From NCBI GenBank assembly GCA_903868295.1, contig CAIPUQ010000572.1, forward strand, positions 1 through 8,285: a DNA stretch of 8,285 bases. Direction: 5' to 3'. Position numbers and translations under genes: made by a program. The notes under the pieces were generated by a model that saw only the letters and a list, made by a program, of their open reading frames with translations, was not told where the DNA came from and searched no databases. This document shows positions 1 to 5,865 of the stretch, one piece after another. How positions within the stretch are numbered: the stretch's first letter is position 1; each line of letters starts with the position of its first letter. This stretch comes from an uncultured Roseiflexaceae bacterium (GTDB lineage: Bacteria; Chloroflexota; Chloroflexia; Chloroflexales; Roseiflexaceae).

Positions 1-681
1 AGCGGTCGACAGGGCTGACCCTATAGTTGCGACCACCAAGCGCACCGCTGGCGAAAACCCGACATCGAGTGCGTCGAATTGCTGGGTAATGCCATCGTAT
101 CGCTGGCGAAACCGCTGTGGAATACCTTTGCGTCCTATCAAAAAGACATAATCACGGCTTCGACGAATCAACAATACCGGTAGCATGACAAAAATAGCAA
201 TTGCGACAATGGTTGTCGTTGCTTGGACGGTGATGCGACTCTGTGCATCGAGGCTCGTTGCGAGTGCAGATAATCCGATGAACGCCATCACGGCCATGGC
301 AGCGACGTCACACAGACGCTCAACGAAAATGCTAAACAACAAACTGGGCATTTTGCGCTCTGTGTTGCGCAAATACAGAGCCTTTACGAAATCGCCACTC
401 TGACCAGGAGTTGTTCCGCCCAAAAACAGCCCCACGGTGTAGATCCGACTCAGCGTCCACACCGAAGGTGGTTGGAGTCCCAGTTCGAGCAGGATAATCC
501 GCCAGCGCCATGCTTTCACAATGAGAAAAAAAGGCATCAGACCGAGAGAAATCGCAACCGGCAGCCACTGCACATCCCGTAGCGAAGCAACAATCGCGTT
601 GACATCCGTGCGCATCAAAAAAATCACAAAGAGAGCTGGCCCGATCAAGCGTAATGCCCAGCGAAAGAGCGTCTTGCGCAT
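1..681 (-). CDS. Flippase-like UPF0104 / LPG synthase TM-type membrane protein (partial, C-terminus beyond window)
   Basis: The frame stays open to the left edge and gives 227 residues from ATG at 681. The start is set by a GGAG site 8 nt upstream and by a one-base TGATG overlap with the stop of the preceding glycosyltransferase, which implies translational coupling. Visible hallmarks of the lysylphosphatidylglycerol-synthase-TM / AglD / YbhN family are the Gly-rich motif at residues 84-100 (GLFLGGTTPGQSGDFVK) and the ER-x2-D motif at 121-125. Hydrophobic helices lie near 11-23, 41-55, 115-135 and 157-172. Members sit in the inner membrane and are often found beside lipid-sugar glycosyltransferases, where lipid translocation or accessory roles have been proposed; the exact role is not settled. 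Directly after a polyprenyl-phosphate-sugar synthase-like gene, a part in handling a lipid-linked sugar is a reasonable inference. The soluble MprF aminoacyltransferase domain cannot be excluded because the C-terminus is missing, but the family is usually about 300-340 residues without it. Confidence 0.85.
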   Translation of the reverse strand, partial: MRKTLFRWALRLIGPALFVIFLMRTDVNAIVASLRDVQWLPVAISLGLMPFFLIVKAWRWRIILLELGLQPPSVWTLSRIYTVGLFLGGTTPGQSGDFVKALYLRNTERKMPSLLFSIFVERLCDVAAMAVMAFIGLSALATSLDAQSRITVQATTTIVAIAIFVMLPVLLIRRSRDYVFLIGRKGIPQRFRQRYDGITQQFDALDVGFSPAVRLVVATIGSALSTA

Positions 682-1583
682 CAGCGCGACTCCGGCTGTT
701 CACGACGTGCAAAGCGCAAACCAGCGATTTGTTCGGCCAGCAAGCCAAACATGAAGATCACTACAGCGCCCACAAACAACATAACCGCAGAGTTTGGAAT
801 ATACAATCGCCCTGCATCGGTATAAAAGTAGCTGATGCAAAAAGAAAGCAGCCCGAGCGTGAGCATCATCATCGAGACCGGGAAGAACACGCGCATCGGT
901 GCAAACAACGTCGTGATACGCAAAATGATTCCAGTGAATCGAAACCCGTTGCGCAATAGCTTTTGCGCACTTTTGCCGGTGACGCGCGGCGCCACGGTAA
1001 TGGGCTCGAACCGAATATGGTAGCCTGACTTGCCGAACGCCAATGCGCTCGTCGTGGGCCACGACATTTTGTTTGGTAAGAGATGCACAAATTCAAGCAT
1101 GACTGAGCGTCGCATGGCACGGAATCCCGAAGTTAAATCGCGCATGTCCATTTCGATGAGATAACTCCCCAGTTTGTTGAGAATTGTGTTGCCGAGCCAT
1201 CGAATGGTGTTCTGTTGCCCAGCGCGGGTGCGCTCGCCGATGACCATGTCGTATTGACCGATGTATTGGAGCAATGTCGGCATATCGGCCGGATTATGCT
1301 GACCATCTGCATCCAAAATAACAATCACATCGCCACGGGCAGCACGCACTCCGGTTTTGACACCGGCTCCATTACCCACATTGTGCGGCCTGCGGATGAC
1401 GGTAGCACCAGCGCCTTCCGCTTTGTCAGCGGTGTCGTCGCGCGATGCATCGTCTACGACAATTATTTCTGCTGCCGGAACAACGGCTTTGACGCCTGCA
1501 ATGACGCGTGCAATAGTGTGCGTCTCGTTGTGGGCAGGGATAACAACACTAATACTGAACGGCCACGTGGTCGGATTGGTCAT
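681..1583 (-). CDS. GT2 family glycosyltransferase, polyprenyl-phosphate sugar (DPM1/ArnC-like) synthase
   Basis: 300 residues. ATG at 1583 is preferred because GAGAGGAG ends 5 nt before it; an in-frame TTG at 1598 would place that site inside the gene. The N-terminal GT-A fold shows SVVIPAHNE (12-20), the nucleotide-binding Asp pair at 44-45 (VVDDAS), a GNG-type loop at 70-74, and the metal-binding DADGQH at 91-96. SGFRAMRR further on is typical of dolichyl/undecaprenyl-phosphate mannose or glucose synthases. Two C-terminal helices (about 233-255 and 265-288) anchor it to the membrane. The known family reaction moves a sugar from a nucleotide donor to a polyprenyl phosphate on the cytoplasmic face; which sugar cannot be read from sequence. 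The gene lies 44 bp after the GT-C enzyme gene and overlaps the flippase-like gene by one base, so the three probably form one operon and the lipid-linked product is likely the GT-C donor. Confidence 0.9.
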   Translation of the reverse strand: MTNPTTWPFSISVVIPAHNETHTIARVIAGVKAVVPAAEIIVVDDASRDDTADKAEGAGATVIRRPHNVGNGAGVKTGVRAARGDVIVILDADGQHNPADMPTLLQYIGQYDMVIGERTRAGQQNTIRWLGNTILNKLGSYLIEMDMRDLTSGFRAMRRSVMLEFVHLLPNKMSWPTTSALAFGKSGYHIRFEPITVAPRVTGKSAQKLLRNGFRFTGIILRITTLFAPMRVFFPVSMMMLTLGLLSFCISYFYTDAGRLYIPNSAVMLFVGAVVIFMFGLLAEQIAGLRFARREQPESR

Positions 1584-1627
1584 AGGAACTCCTCTCAAGA
1601 CACACTCTGATTATACGTGGCTTTGCT

Positions 1628-3877
1628 TCAATTGGCCGCGCAGTATGCCGGCGAATCTGCCATGCGAAAGATCCAATACCGACCATACTTGCTGAACGGA
1701 ACCAGGCGCACATCAGGCGGGACAAGTTCGTTCGACCACAGCAGCCAATCTGGTTGGGCGTCGCATATCATCCGTGCATCAACCGGGTACTGAGTGGTAC
1801 GGATCACGACACGGTCCGACAGCACCGAATATTTGCCTGCTGGTGATTCCGCAGGGACGAGGACGCCGAGACGTGCAGGTTCGATTTGTTGCATGGCAGC
1901 GAGCGCAGCGTATTCGTCTTGGGGTTGTCCTACGCGCACCTGCAGCGCCGTCTGCGTGACACCCACCACTATCCCCGCTACCAATGCCCCTGCGACCACA
2001 ATGCCATGAATCTTCGGAATGCGGCGTACCACAGCGCGCAATCCATCGACTGCGGTAATCGCTGCGACGATCGTCAAGGGCAACATCATGCGTGGCAAAA
2101 TAAATGCAATTGCAGATACTGCAACAAACCCTGTTGCCCAAGCAACCAACACAAGACGCTTCGCATCTAACGTTTTTGTGACAACGCGCAGACCAATCCA
2201 CACGATACCGAGTGCACTCATCCAGTGGAATGGCACCGTCAACATGCGTAACCAGAGGCCTCTGTCGTACTGGTTCGGCGTCGCCCCGGTACCGAACACT
2301 CCGACAACGGTGTTCCACCACGAACGGACAAATCGTGCAGGGTCATTCAACACGACGTCCATCAGTGGTATATCGTCGGGGACATCTGCCCACCGCCCCC
2401 AGTCCATGTTGCCATAGACTGCAAGCCAGCTGTTTTTGGCCTGTAACTGATAGAACAATTGTCCGCTATCACGCATGTTGACATAGAGCTGTGGTGTAGC
2501 CAGACAGAGCCAGCCCAGCCCGATAAGGGTGAGGATCCGCACGCGATCTCGTCCGGTTGGCGCTGAGATCCAGAGAGCCACTGCAATGGGAATCCAGAGC
2601 ACCAGCCCGGTATGTCTGGTGACGTATGCAATGCCGGCAGCAACACCGACCACAAGCCAGCGAAGGCGTATTGCAGGTGCACTCATTGCCCAAAGCAGAG
2701 CGGCGAGTGTAGCCGTCGTTGCCGCAGTAAAGGTCATATCGCTCCCAAGGAGGAGCGCATGCTCACCAAAAAAGCTGCTTCCAGCCAGGAGCGCCACAAC
2801 GCCCGCGTCCCACCCACGACCAAATACCGAGCGTGCGATTACCCAACTCGCACACAAGGTCAGCGTAGCCGCAACGATTGCCCAGATCAATGCCGTCACA
2901 AAAACATCGTATCCACCGATGATACGTACCATCCAGAGGATTGCAGGATAGCCGTATTGGTAGAATGCATCAGCGCGAAACACCTCTGCAGCGGTGTCAC
3001 TTCGGGTGGCAAACGATCGAAAATCTTTCTCGACGCCGGGCACGACCAGGGTCAGGTGAGTCTGTTGCACCACCGTCATTGCAACACACCAAACGCCGAT
3101 GCCTGCGGCGATGTAACGCTCTTGGGTCTGCTCCCAATGGGCTGATATCCGTACCCGATTGCGCCACAAGAGGATGCACAGCAATATCCCGGCCGCCCAG
3201 GCAAGTGCCGCAGGCCAGACCATCACTGGATGGAACGGATAGCGGATGCATCCCAACACAATCAGATTAGGAACACCCGCAGCAAGCGCGATCCGGCCGT
3301 ATCGGCCCGCCCATTGCACCGGCACGAGTTGCATAAAGAGGAGCGCAACGGCCATCGTCAGTACAGCAATGCTGGGGTATGGCAGTGCGAACCAAGCGCT
3401 CTGGTACGTCATACGATCGACGAGCACGCCGACGTCACGAAGGTCGCCTTTTTGCCATGGTGCCACTGGCGTTACAAAAATGACCGGTGTGTCTGTCCAT
3501 TTCGTGAGTGCGAAAGGAAAATCAACAGTGATGTCATTCCACGCATACGGAGCGTCGAATGTGTGCGTCGCGGTCGTCCCTGTGGCCTGCAATGTCAGCG
3601 TTTTGGTGATTGGTGATGCAACCCGGACGGTCAGCGTCGATGGCATCCCAATTAACGGGAGCCGAAGGGCTGCGTCTGGACCTGACCAGCGCACTCGGCC
3701 ATCGGCGCCGAACGAATCGGGGGTAGCTTGTTGTTCGAAAAATCCTTGGAGGTACGCACTGTCGTACCCGCCGATGTCCACAACCTGACGTGCGGGAACC
3801 GCGTGGATCAGCAGGCTGAATATGAGTGCGCAGACGAGTAGGGCGAATGCTTCGAGCGGGAGTTTAAAGCGTGGCAT
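1628..3877 (-). CDS. Integral membrane GT-C-type glycosyltransferase (ArnT/PMT-like) with N-terminal exoplasmic domain
   Basis: 749 residues from ATG at 3877, which follows TAAGGAG directly. A GTG 42 nt further upstream is in frame but lacks such a site and sits in the promoter region. TM1 (about 10-26) is followed by a soluble stretch (30-165) rich in beta-type sequence. Many helices run from about 167 to 463 and from 541 to 642, then a soluble tail (645-749). A GT-C-like first loop with an acidic site (VEKDF, 282-286) and a GYP at 309-311 lies after the fourth or fifth helix, so the catalytic core probably starts near 255 and the first 250 residues are an added module. GT-C enzymes use lipid-phosphate sugars and act on the outer face; the adjacent GT2 gene could make that donor. 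Acceptor unknown. Family assignment rests on topology and sparse motifs, so a related O-antigen or arabinosyl-type transferase remains possible. Confidence 0.7.
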   Translation of the reverse strand: MPRFKLPLEAFALLVCALIFSLLIHAVPARQVVDIGGYDSAYLQGFFEQQATPDSFGADGRVRWSGPDAALRLPLIGMPSTLTVRVASPITKTLTLQATGTTATHTFDAPYAWNDITVDFPFALTKWTDTPVIFVTPVAPWQKGDLRDVGVLVDRMTYQSAWFALPYPSIAVLTMAVALLFMQLVPVQWAGRYGRIALAAGVPNLIVLGCIRYPFHPVMVWPAALAWAAGILLCILLWRNRVRISAHWEQTQERYIAAGIGVWCVAMTVVQQTHLTLVVPGVEKDFRSFATRSDTAAEVFRADAFYQYGYPAILWMVRIIGGYDVFVTALIWAIVAATLTLCASWVIARSVFGRGWDAGVVALLAGSSFFGEHALLLGSDMTFTAATTATLAALLWAMSAPAIRLRWLVVGVAAGIAYVTRHTGLVLWIPIAVALWISAPTGRDRVRILTLIGLGWLCLATPQLYVNMRDSGQLFYQLQAKNSWLAVYGNMDWGRWADVPDDIPLMDVVLNDPARFVRSWWNTVVGVFGTGATPNQYDRGLWLRMLTVPFHWMSALGIVWIGLRVVTKTLDAKRLVLVAWATGFVAVSAIAFILPRMMLPLTIVAAITAVDGLRAVVRRIPKIHGIVVAGALVAGIVVGVTQTALQVRVGQPQDEYAALAAMQQIEPARLGVLVPAESPAGKYSVLSDRVVIRTTQYPVDARMICDAQPDWLLWSNELVPPDVRLVPFSKYGRYWIFRMADSPAYCAAN

Positions 3878-3884
3878 ATACTCC

Positions 3885-3912
3885 TTAGCAAAGACGTTCA
3901 CTATGGTATAAT
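3885..3912 (+). promoter_or_regulatory. Extended -10 sigma70-type promoter for the small membrane protein gene
   Basis: TATAAT at 3907-3912 is a perfect -10 box, preceded by TGG (3904-3906), the TGn extended -10 element. TTAGCA at 3885-3890 is a 4/6 match to -35 with a 16-nt spacer. Transcription would begin near 3919, about 39 nt before the ATG at 3958. The element lies just upstream of the ATG of the divergent glycosyltransferase operon, so the two transcription units share this short region. Confidence 0.7.
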
Positions 3913-3936
3913 ACGACACGTTATCAGAATTTGCAT
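3908..3936 (-). promoter_or_regulatory. Possible weak promoter of the glycosylation operon
   Basis: On the minus strand TATTAT (complement of 3908-3913) could be a -10 box, with ATGCAA (3931-3936) at 17-nt spacing as a poor (3/6) -35. It would start transcription near 3901, about 24 nt before ATG at 3877. It overlaps the plus-strand -10 box, so both polymerases could not bind at once. The assignment is tentative; position relative to the operon start is the main support. Confidence 0.3.
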
Positions 3937-3957
3937 GTTACATCATGGAGCATACAG

Positions 3958-4245
3958 ATGGCACGACTATCCCGCGCAGACCGCAAGCGCATCAACGCCC
4001 GACCCAACTCCGCAATGCCTGACATTGATGTACCGGCTTCGTACGTATCTCCGGTCGTAGAAGTAGCCGCATCAACCGAACCCAAAACGCTCCGCACAAC
4101 CCGTCGCGTCGGGAAGCTCACTGCAGACACTATCAACTACACTGCGGAATACGCAGTCATTGGTCATGATTTGCGTCGCATTGGGTTTTGGGGCACGCTG
4201 CTCATGGTCGCAGTAATTGCACTGAGCTTTTCTGGGTTAGTGTAA
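3958..4245 (+). CDS. Small unrecognised protein with C-terminal membrane helix (95 aa)
   Basis: ATG at 3958 has GGAG at 3947-3950, 7 nt upstream, and follows a strong extended -10 promoter. An in-frame TTG at 3931 would lack a ribosome site. The protein has a very basic N-terminus (residues 3-15, RLSRADRKRINAR), a Pro/Val-rich middle (16-45), a second basic patch (46-53), a short amphipathic part (55-75, with NYTAEY and GHDLRRI), and one hydrophobic helix (76-95) that ends the chain. The topology fits a tail-anchored or single-pass protein with the basic N-terminus in the cytoplasm. I recognise no named family. The gene stands alone between a divergent glycosylation operon and the convergent ribosomal operon, with a terminator after it. 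The strong initiation signals argue for a real gene. The N-terminal patch could bind nucleic acid or lipid headgroups, but that is a guess. Confidence 0.8.
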   Translation: MARLSRADRKRINARPNSAMPDIDVPASYVSPVVEVAASTEPKTLRTTRRVGKLTADTINYTAEYAVIGHDLRRIGFWGTLLMVAVIALSFSGLV

Positions 4246-4253
4246 GCACCACC

Positions 4254-4298
4254 CAATCGGAGATGAGGGCGATCCTTCACGGGTTGCCTTGCCGATTG
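4254..4298. repeat. Inverted repeat in the 3' untranslated region of the small membrane protein gene
   Basis: CAATCGG (4254-4260) and CCGATTG (4292-4298) are perfect 7-bp complements enclosing 31 nt. They could form a weak long-loop hairpin in the 67-nt gap between the stop codon and the main terminator. Such an arm length can occur by chance; no function is apparent. Confidence 0.3.
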
Positions 4299-4310
4299 AT
4301 TCAGAGGCAC

Positions 4311-4345
4311 AAAAAAGCACCGGTCGCATAGCGACCGGTGCTTTT
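4311..4345. terminator. Bidirectional intrinsic terminator between convergent genes
   Basis: AAAAGCACCGGTCGC (4313-4327), a 3-nt ATA loop, and GCGACCGGTGCTTTT (4331-4345) form a perfect 15-bp stem, 11 bp of it GC-rich core. On the plus strand the stem ends in TTTT and can stop the small membrane protein transcript. On the minus strand the A6 run (4311-4316) becomes U6, ending the rplU-rpmA-rpmE transcript just after the rpmE stop at 4353. Confidence 0.9.
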
Positions 4346-4352
4346 GATTGGA

Positions 4353-4604
4353 TTACTTCTTCTTTGTGTCGCCGCGTGTTGCTGCCACTGCCTGAGCGTC
4401 TTGGCTCACTTTGAGGCGCTTCATGAAGCGATCTACTTGACCAGCGGTGTCCAAAATGCGTTGTTCGCCCGTATAGAACGGGTGACATTTGGAACAGACG
4501 TCGAGACGAAGGTTTTCTTTGGTGGCAATGCTTGGCCACTGAGTGCTGCAACCGGTACAAGTGTACACCGTTGCGAATGTTTTTGGATGGATGCCCTGCT
4601 TCAC
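4353..4604 (-). CDS. rpmE: 50S ribosomal protein L31 (zinc-binding type)
   Basis: 83 residues if GTG at 4604 is the start, 6 nt after AAGGAG; the adjacent GTG at 4607 would leave only 3 nt. The start gives the usual MKxGIHPK opening. The family signature DVCSKCHPFYTGEQR (35-49) is intact. Zinc ligands are Cys37 and Cys40, with the first pair at Cys16 and Cys19; many L31 proteins instead have C-x-C at 16 and 18, so the first knuckle is one residue wider here. The core ends near residue 65 (VDRFMKRL), and a tail to 83 ends in DTKKK, longer than the roughly 66-70 residues of common L31. The protein binds the large subunit at the central protuberance and bridges the subunits. Its ribosome site TAAGGAG includes the rpmA stop codon, so translation is probably coupled. 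The terminator follows at once. Confidence 0.95.
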   Translation of the reverse strand: MKQGIHPKTFATVYTCTGCSTQWPSIATKENLRLDVCSKCHPFYTGEQRILDTAGQVDRFMKRLKVSQDAQAVAATRGDTKKK

Positions 4605-4614
4605 CACGTGCTCC

Positions 4615-4881
4615 TTACTGTGCAACCTCGTCTGCATAGACGCTGATCTGCTTCTGTGTGCGGCTGTACTGTTCGAAGACCACGCGACCGGGGATCATCG
4701 AGTAAATGGTATAGTCACGACCCAAGCCGACATTTTTGCCTGGCTTGAATTTGGTGCCATTTTGGCGAATCAACACTTCTCCAGCACCAACTACTTGGCC
4801 ACCGAAACGCTTGACACCCAACATCTTAGGATTGCTATCACGTCCGTTGCGTGAACTACCTACACCTTTTTTATGTGCCAT
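4615..4881 (-). CDS. rpmA: 50S ribosomal protein L27
   Basis: 88 residues from ATG at 4881, with AAAGGAG 8 nt upstream. The opening MAHKKGVGSSRNGRDS is the textbook L27 signature, and the rest (KRFGGQVVGAGEVLIRQ at 24-40, the GTKFKPG stretch at 42-48) matches the family over its full length. The N-terminal tail reaches towards the peptidyl transferase centre and tRNA ends in known ribosomes. The N-terminus begins directly at the mature form; the cleavable extension found in Firmicutes is absent, so no Prp-type processing protease is needed. It lies 27 nt after rplU and 10 nt before the rpmE start, the usual L21-L27 operon order. Confidence 0.98.
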   Translation of the reverse strand: MAHKKGVGSSRNGRDSNPKMLGVKRFGGQVVGAGEVLIRQNGTKFKPGKNVGLGRDYTIYSMIPGRVVFEQYSRTQKQISVYADEVAQ

Positions 4882-4908
4882 GACGACATCTCCTTTGTGT
4901 TGTGTAAA

Positions 4909-5280
4909 CTACGCTGCAGCTCCGGCCTTGCGGCGTGGTGCTTTGGCTGCTTTGCTGTCGCTCGATGCGTTGACTTCGATTTTGGTCACTTGTACGCGCG
5001 TCAAATCTTGGCGGTGACCGGTGCGGCGGCGATAGCGCTTCTTGCTCTTGTATCGGAACACGACGATTTTGTCGTCTTGTACTGCGCCAATGACCTTGAG
5101 TACCACTTTGGCCCCGTCGACCGTCGGACTGCCGACTACCGTCTGCTCGCCACCCACCAACAAGATTTCATCCATGGTGAGTTCGCTGCCGGCAGCTGCT
5201 TCGCTTTGCAAAGCAATGTCGAGCATTTGCCCCTCTTGCACGCGGTATTGCATACCACGATCTCGAAAAATGGCGTACAA
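4909..5280 (-). CDS. rplU: 50S ribosomal protein L21
   Basis: 123 residues with a TTG start at 5280; GGGAG lies 6 nt upstream and the protein then opens MYAIFRDRG as expected for L21. The C-terminal core FRYKSKKRYRRRTGHRQ (75-91) is the RNA-binding L21 signature. The usual N-terminal GGKQYRV reads RGMQYRV here, a departure in a commonly conserved site. A tail of about 20 residues rich in Ala and Lys follows KIEV and makes the protein longer than the roughly 103 residues of E. coli L21. It binds 23S rRNA near L20 in the large subunit. It is the first gene of the rplU-rpmA-rpmE operon, preceded by a strong promoter and a structured leader. The weak TTG start may hold down its output or be part of control. 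Confidence 0.95.
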   Translation of the reverse strand: MYAIFRDRGMQYRVQEGQMLDIALQSEAAAGSELTMDEILLVGGEQTVVGSPTVDGAKVVLKVIGAVQDDKIVVFRYKSKKRYRRRTGHRQDLTRVQVTKIEVNASSDSKAAKAPRRKAGAAA

Positions 5281-5367
5281 CGTATTCTCCCTTGCGTTTG
5301 CTTTCCAACGACACGTTGGATCTGCACAACTGCTTGATATTCACACGTATGTGGGAATAATTTATCA
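5281..5367 (-). promoter_or_regulatory. Structured 5' leader of the rplU operon, candidate autoregulatory RNA
   Basis: The predicted start site near 5367 leaves about 87 nt before the TTG of rplU, with no reading frame that I can support. Two hairpins are visible in the RNA. One pairs 5338-5342 with 5355-5359 and 5344-5346 with 5351-5353 around a 4-nt loop, with one mismatch between. The other is a perfect 7-bp stem, UCCAACG/CGUUGGA (5304-5310 with 5314-5320), with a UGU loop. The ribosome site follows about 15 nt after the second. L21 leader RNAs that control this operon are known in Firmicutes; I cannot tell whether this one is related. Confidence 0.45.
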
Positions 5368-5373
5368 ACATGA

Positions 5374-5402
5374 AGTATAGACGGTCTTGTAGGGGATGTC
5401 AA
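5374..5402 (-). promoter_or_regulatory. Sigma70-type promoter of the rplU-rpmA-rpmE operon
   Basis: Minus-strand TTGACA (complement of 5397-5402) is a perfect -35 box, separated by exactly 17 nt from TATACT (5374-5379), a 5/6 -10 match. This is what is expected for a highly expressed ribosomal operon. The predicted start is near 5367. Confidence 0.9.
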
Positions 5403-5446
5403 ACGCAATCATACCGTAATCTCATCGTTTTCCTATCTTTGTGTGG

Positions 5447-5476
5447 TTGACGAGTGGCGACACTCATCGCTATACT
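5447..5476 (+). promoter_or_regulatory. Sigma70-type promoter of trxA-csoR
   Basis: TTGACG (5447-5452) and TATACT (5471-5476) are each 5/6 matches, 18 nt apart. Transcription should begin near 5483, inside the palindrome at 5482-5500. The spacer also holds a short dyad (GAGTG at 5452-5456, CACTC at 5461-5465) of doubtful meaning. The -35 box lies 44 nt from the -35 box of the divergent rplU promoter. Confidence 0.8.
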
Positions 5477-5481
5477 GTGCG

Positions 5482-5500
5482 AATACCCCTGAGGGGTATT
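5482..5500. promoter_or_regulatory. CsoR-family operator at the trxA transcription start
   Basis: AATACCCC, TGA, GGGGTATT is a perfect 8-bp dyad with a 3-nt centre. The TACCCC/GGGGTA form is the known signature of operators bound by CsoR and CstR tetramers, and the second gene of this transcript encodes a CsoR-family protein. The site begins about 5 nt after the -10 box and covers the predicted +1, an ideal place for repression. Inferred: the repressor controls its own gene and trxA. The same dyad could form a hairpin in the RNA, but no T-run follows, so a terminator role is unlikely. Confidence 0.85.
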
Positions 5501-5524
5501 GCAGTGTAGAAAGTAAGGATCACA

Positions 5525-5854
5525 ATGACAAAGCCAGTAAACGTTACCGACAGCACGTTTGATGCAGAAGTGCTCAAGTCCGAGACCGCAGTGTTGGTAG
5601 ACTTTTGGGCACCATGGTGCGGTCCATGTCGTGCGGTTGCCCCCATCCTCGAAGAGTTGGCGGGTGAGTACGCAGGCAAAGTCACCGTCGCAAAAGTAAA
5701 CACCGACGAATCATCCAAGTATGCCGCCCAGTTCGGCGTACAGGCCATTCCAACCATGATTTTCTTCAAGGGCGGCAAAGAAGTCAGTCGTGTCGTCGGT
5801 GTGAAACCCAAGTCAGAGTTGAAGCGGGACTTTGATAAGGTTGCAAACTCCTAA
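5525..5854 (+). CDS. trxA: Thioredoxin
   Basis: 109 residues from ATG at 5525, with TAAGGA 5 nt upstream, which is the normal length of a bacterial thioredoxin. The redox centre WCGPC is at 31-35 in FWAPWCGPCR, the buried Asp is at 26, and the cis-proline is Pro76 in AIPT. GG at 83-84 and the C-terminal helix complete the fold. It is a cytoplasmic disulfide reductase recycled by thioredoxin reductase, which is not encoded in this window. No signal peptide is present. It is the first gene of a two-gene transcript: the CsoR-family repressor gene begins 11 nt after its stop, and a CsoR-type operator overlaps the promoter. It is therefore probably an inducible rather than a housekeeping thioredoxin, made in response to the repressor's ligand, for example copper, persulfide or another thiol stress. 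Confidence 0.97.
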   Translation: MTKPVNVTDSTFDAEVLKSETAVLVDFWAPWCGPCRAVAPILEELAGEYAGKVTVAKVNTDESSKYAAQFGVQAIPTMIFFKGGKEVSRVVGVKPKSELKRDFDKVANS

Positions 5855-5865
5855 TCGGAGGTGCT

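Noticed and set aside
1779..2321. Open frame of 180 codons on the minus strand inside the GT-C gene
   Set aside because: It is rich in Cys, Arg and His with no domain pattern and is an out-of-frame shadow of the 749-residue gene.
2612..3145. Open frame of 177 codons on the plus strand opposite the GT-C gene
   Set aside because: No ribosome site or family motif; composition fits an antisense shadow.
3931..3957. In-frame TTG start that would lengthen the small membrane protein by nine residues
   Set aside because: There is no ribosome site before it, while ATG at 3958 has GGAG at a good distance.
5452..5465. Short dyad GAGTG-GCGA-CACTC in the spacer of the trxA promoter
   Set aside because: Five-base arms are expected by chance at this scale and do not resemble the CsoR-type site; kept only as a note in the promoter entry.
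5482..5500. Palindrome before trxA as an attenuator or terminator
   Set aside because: No T-run follows and the sequence matches a CsoR-type operator at the start site much better.
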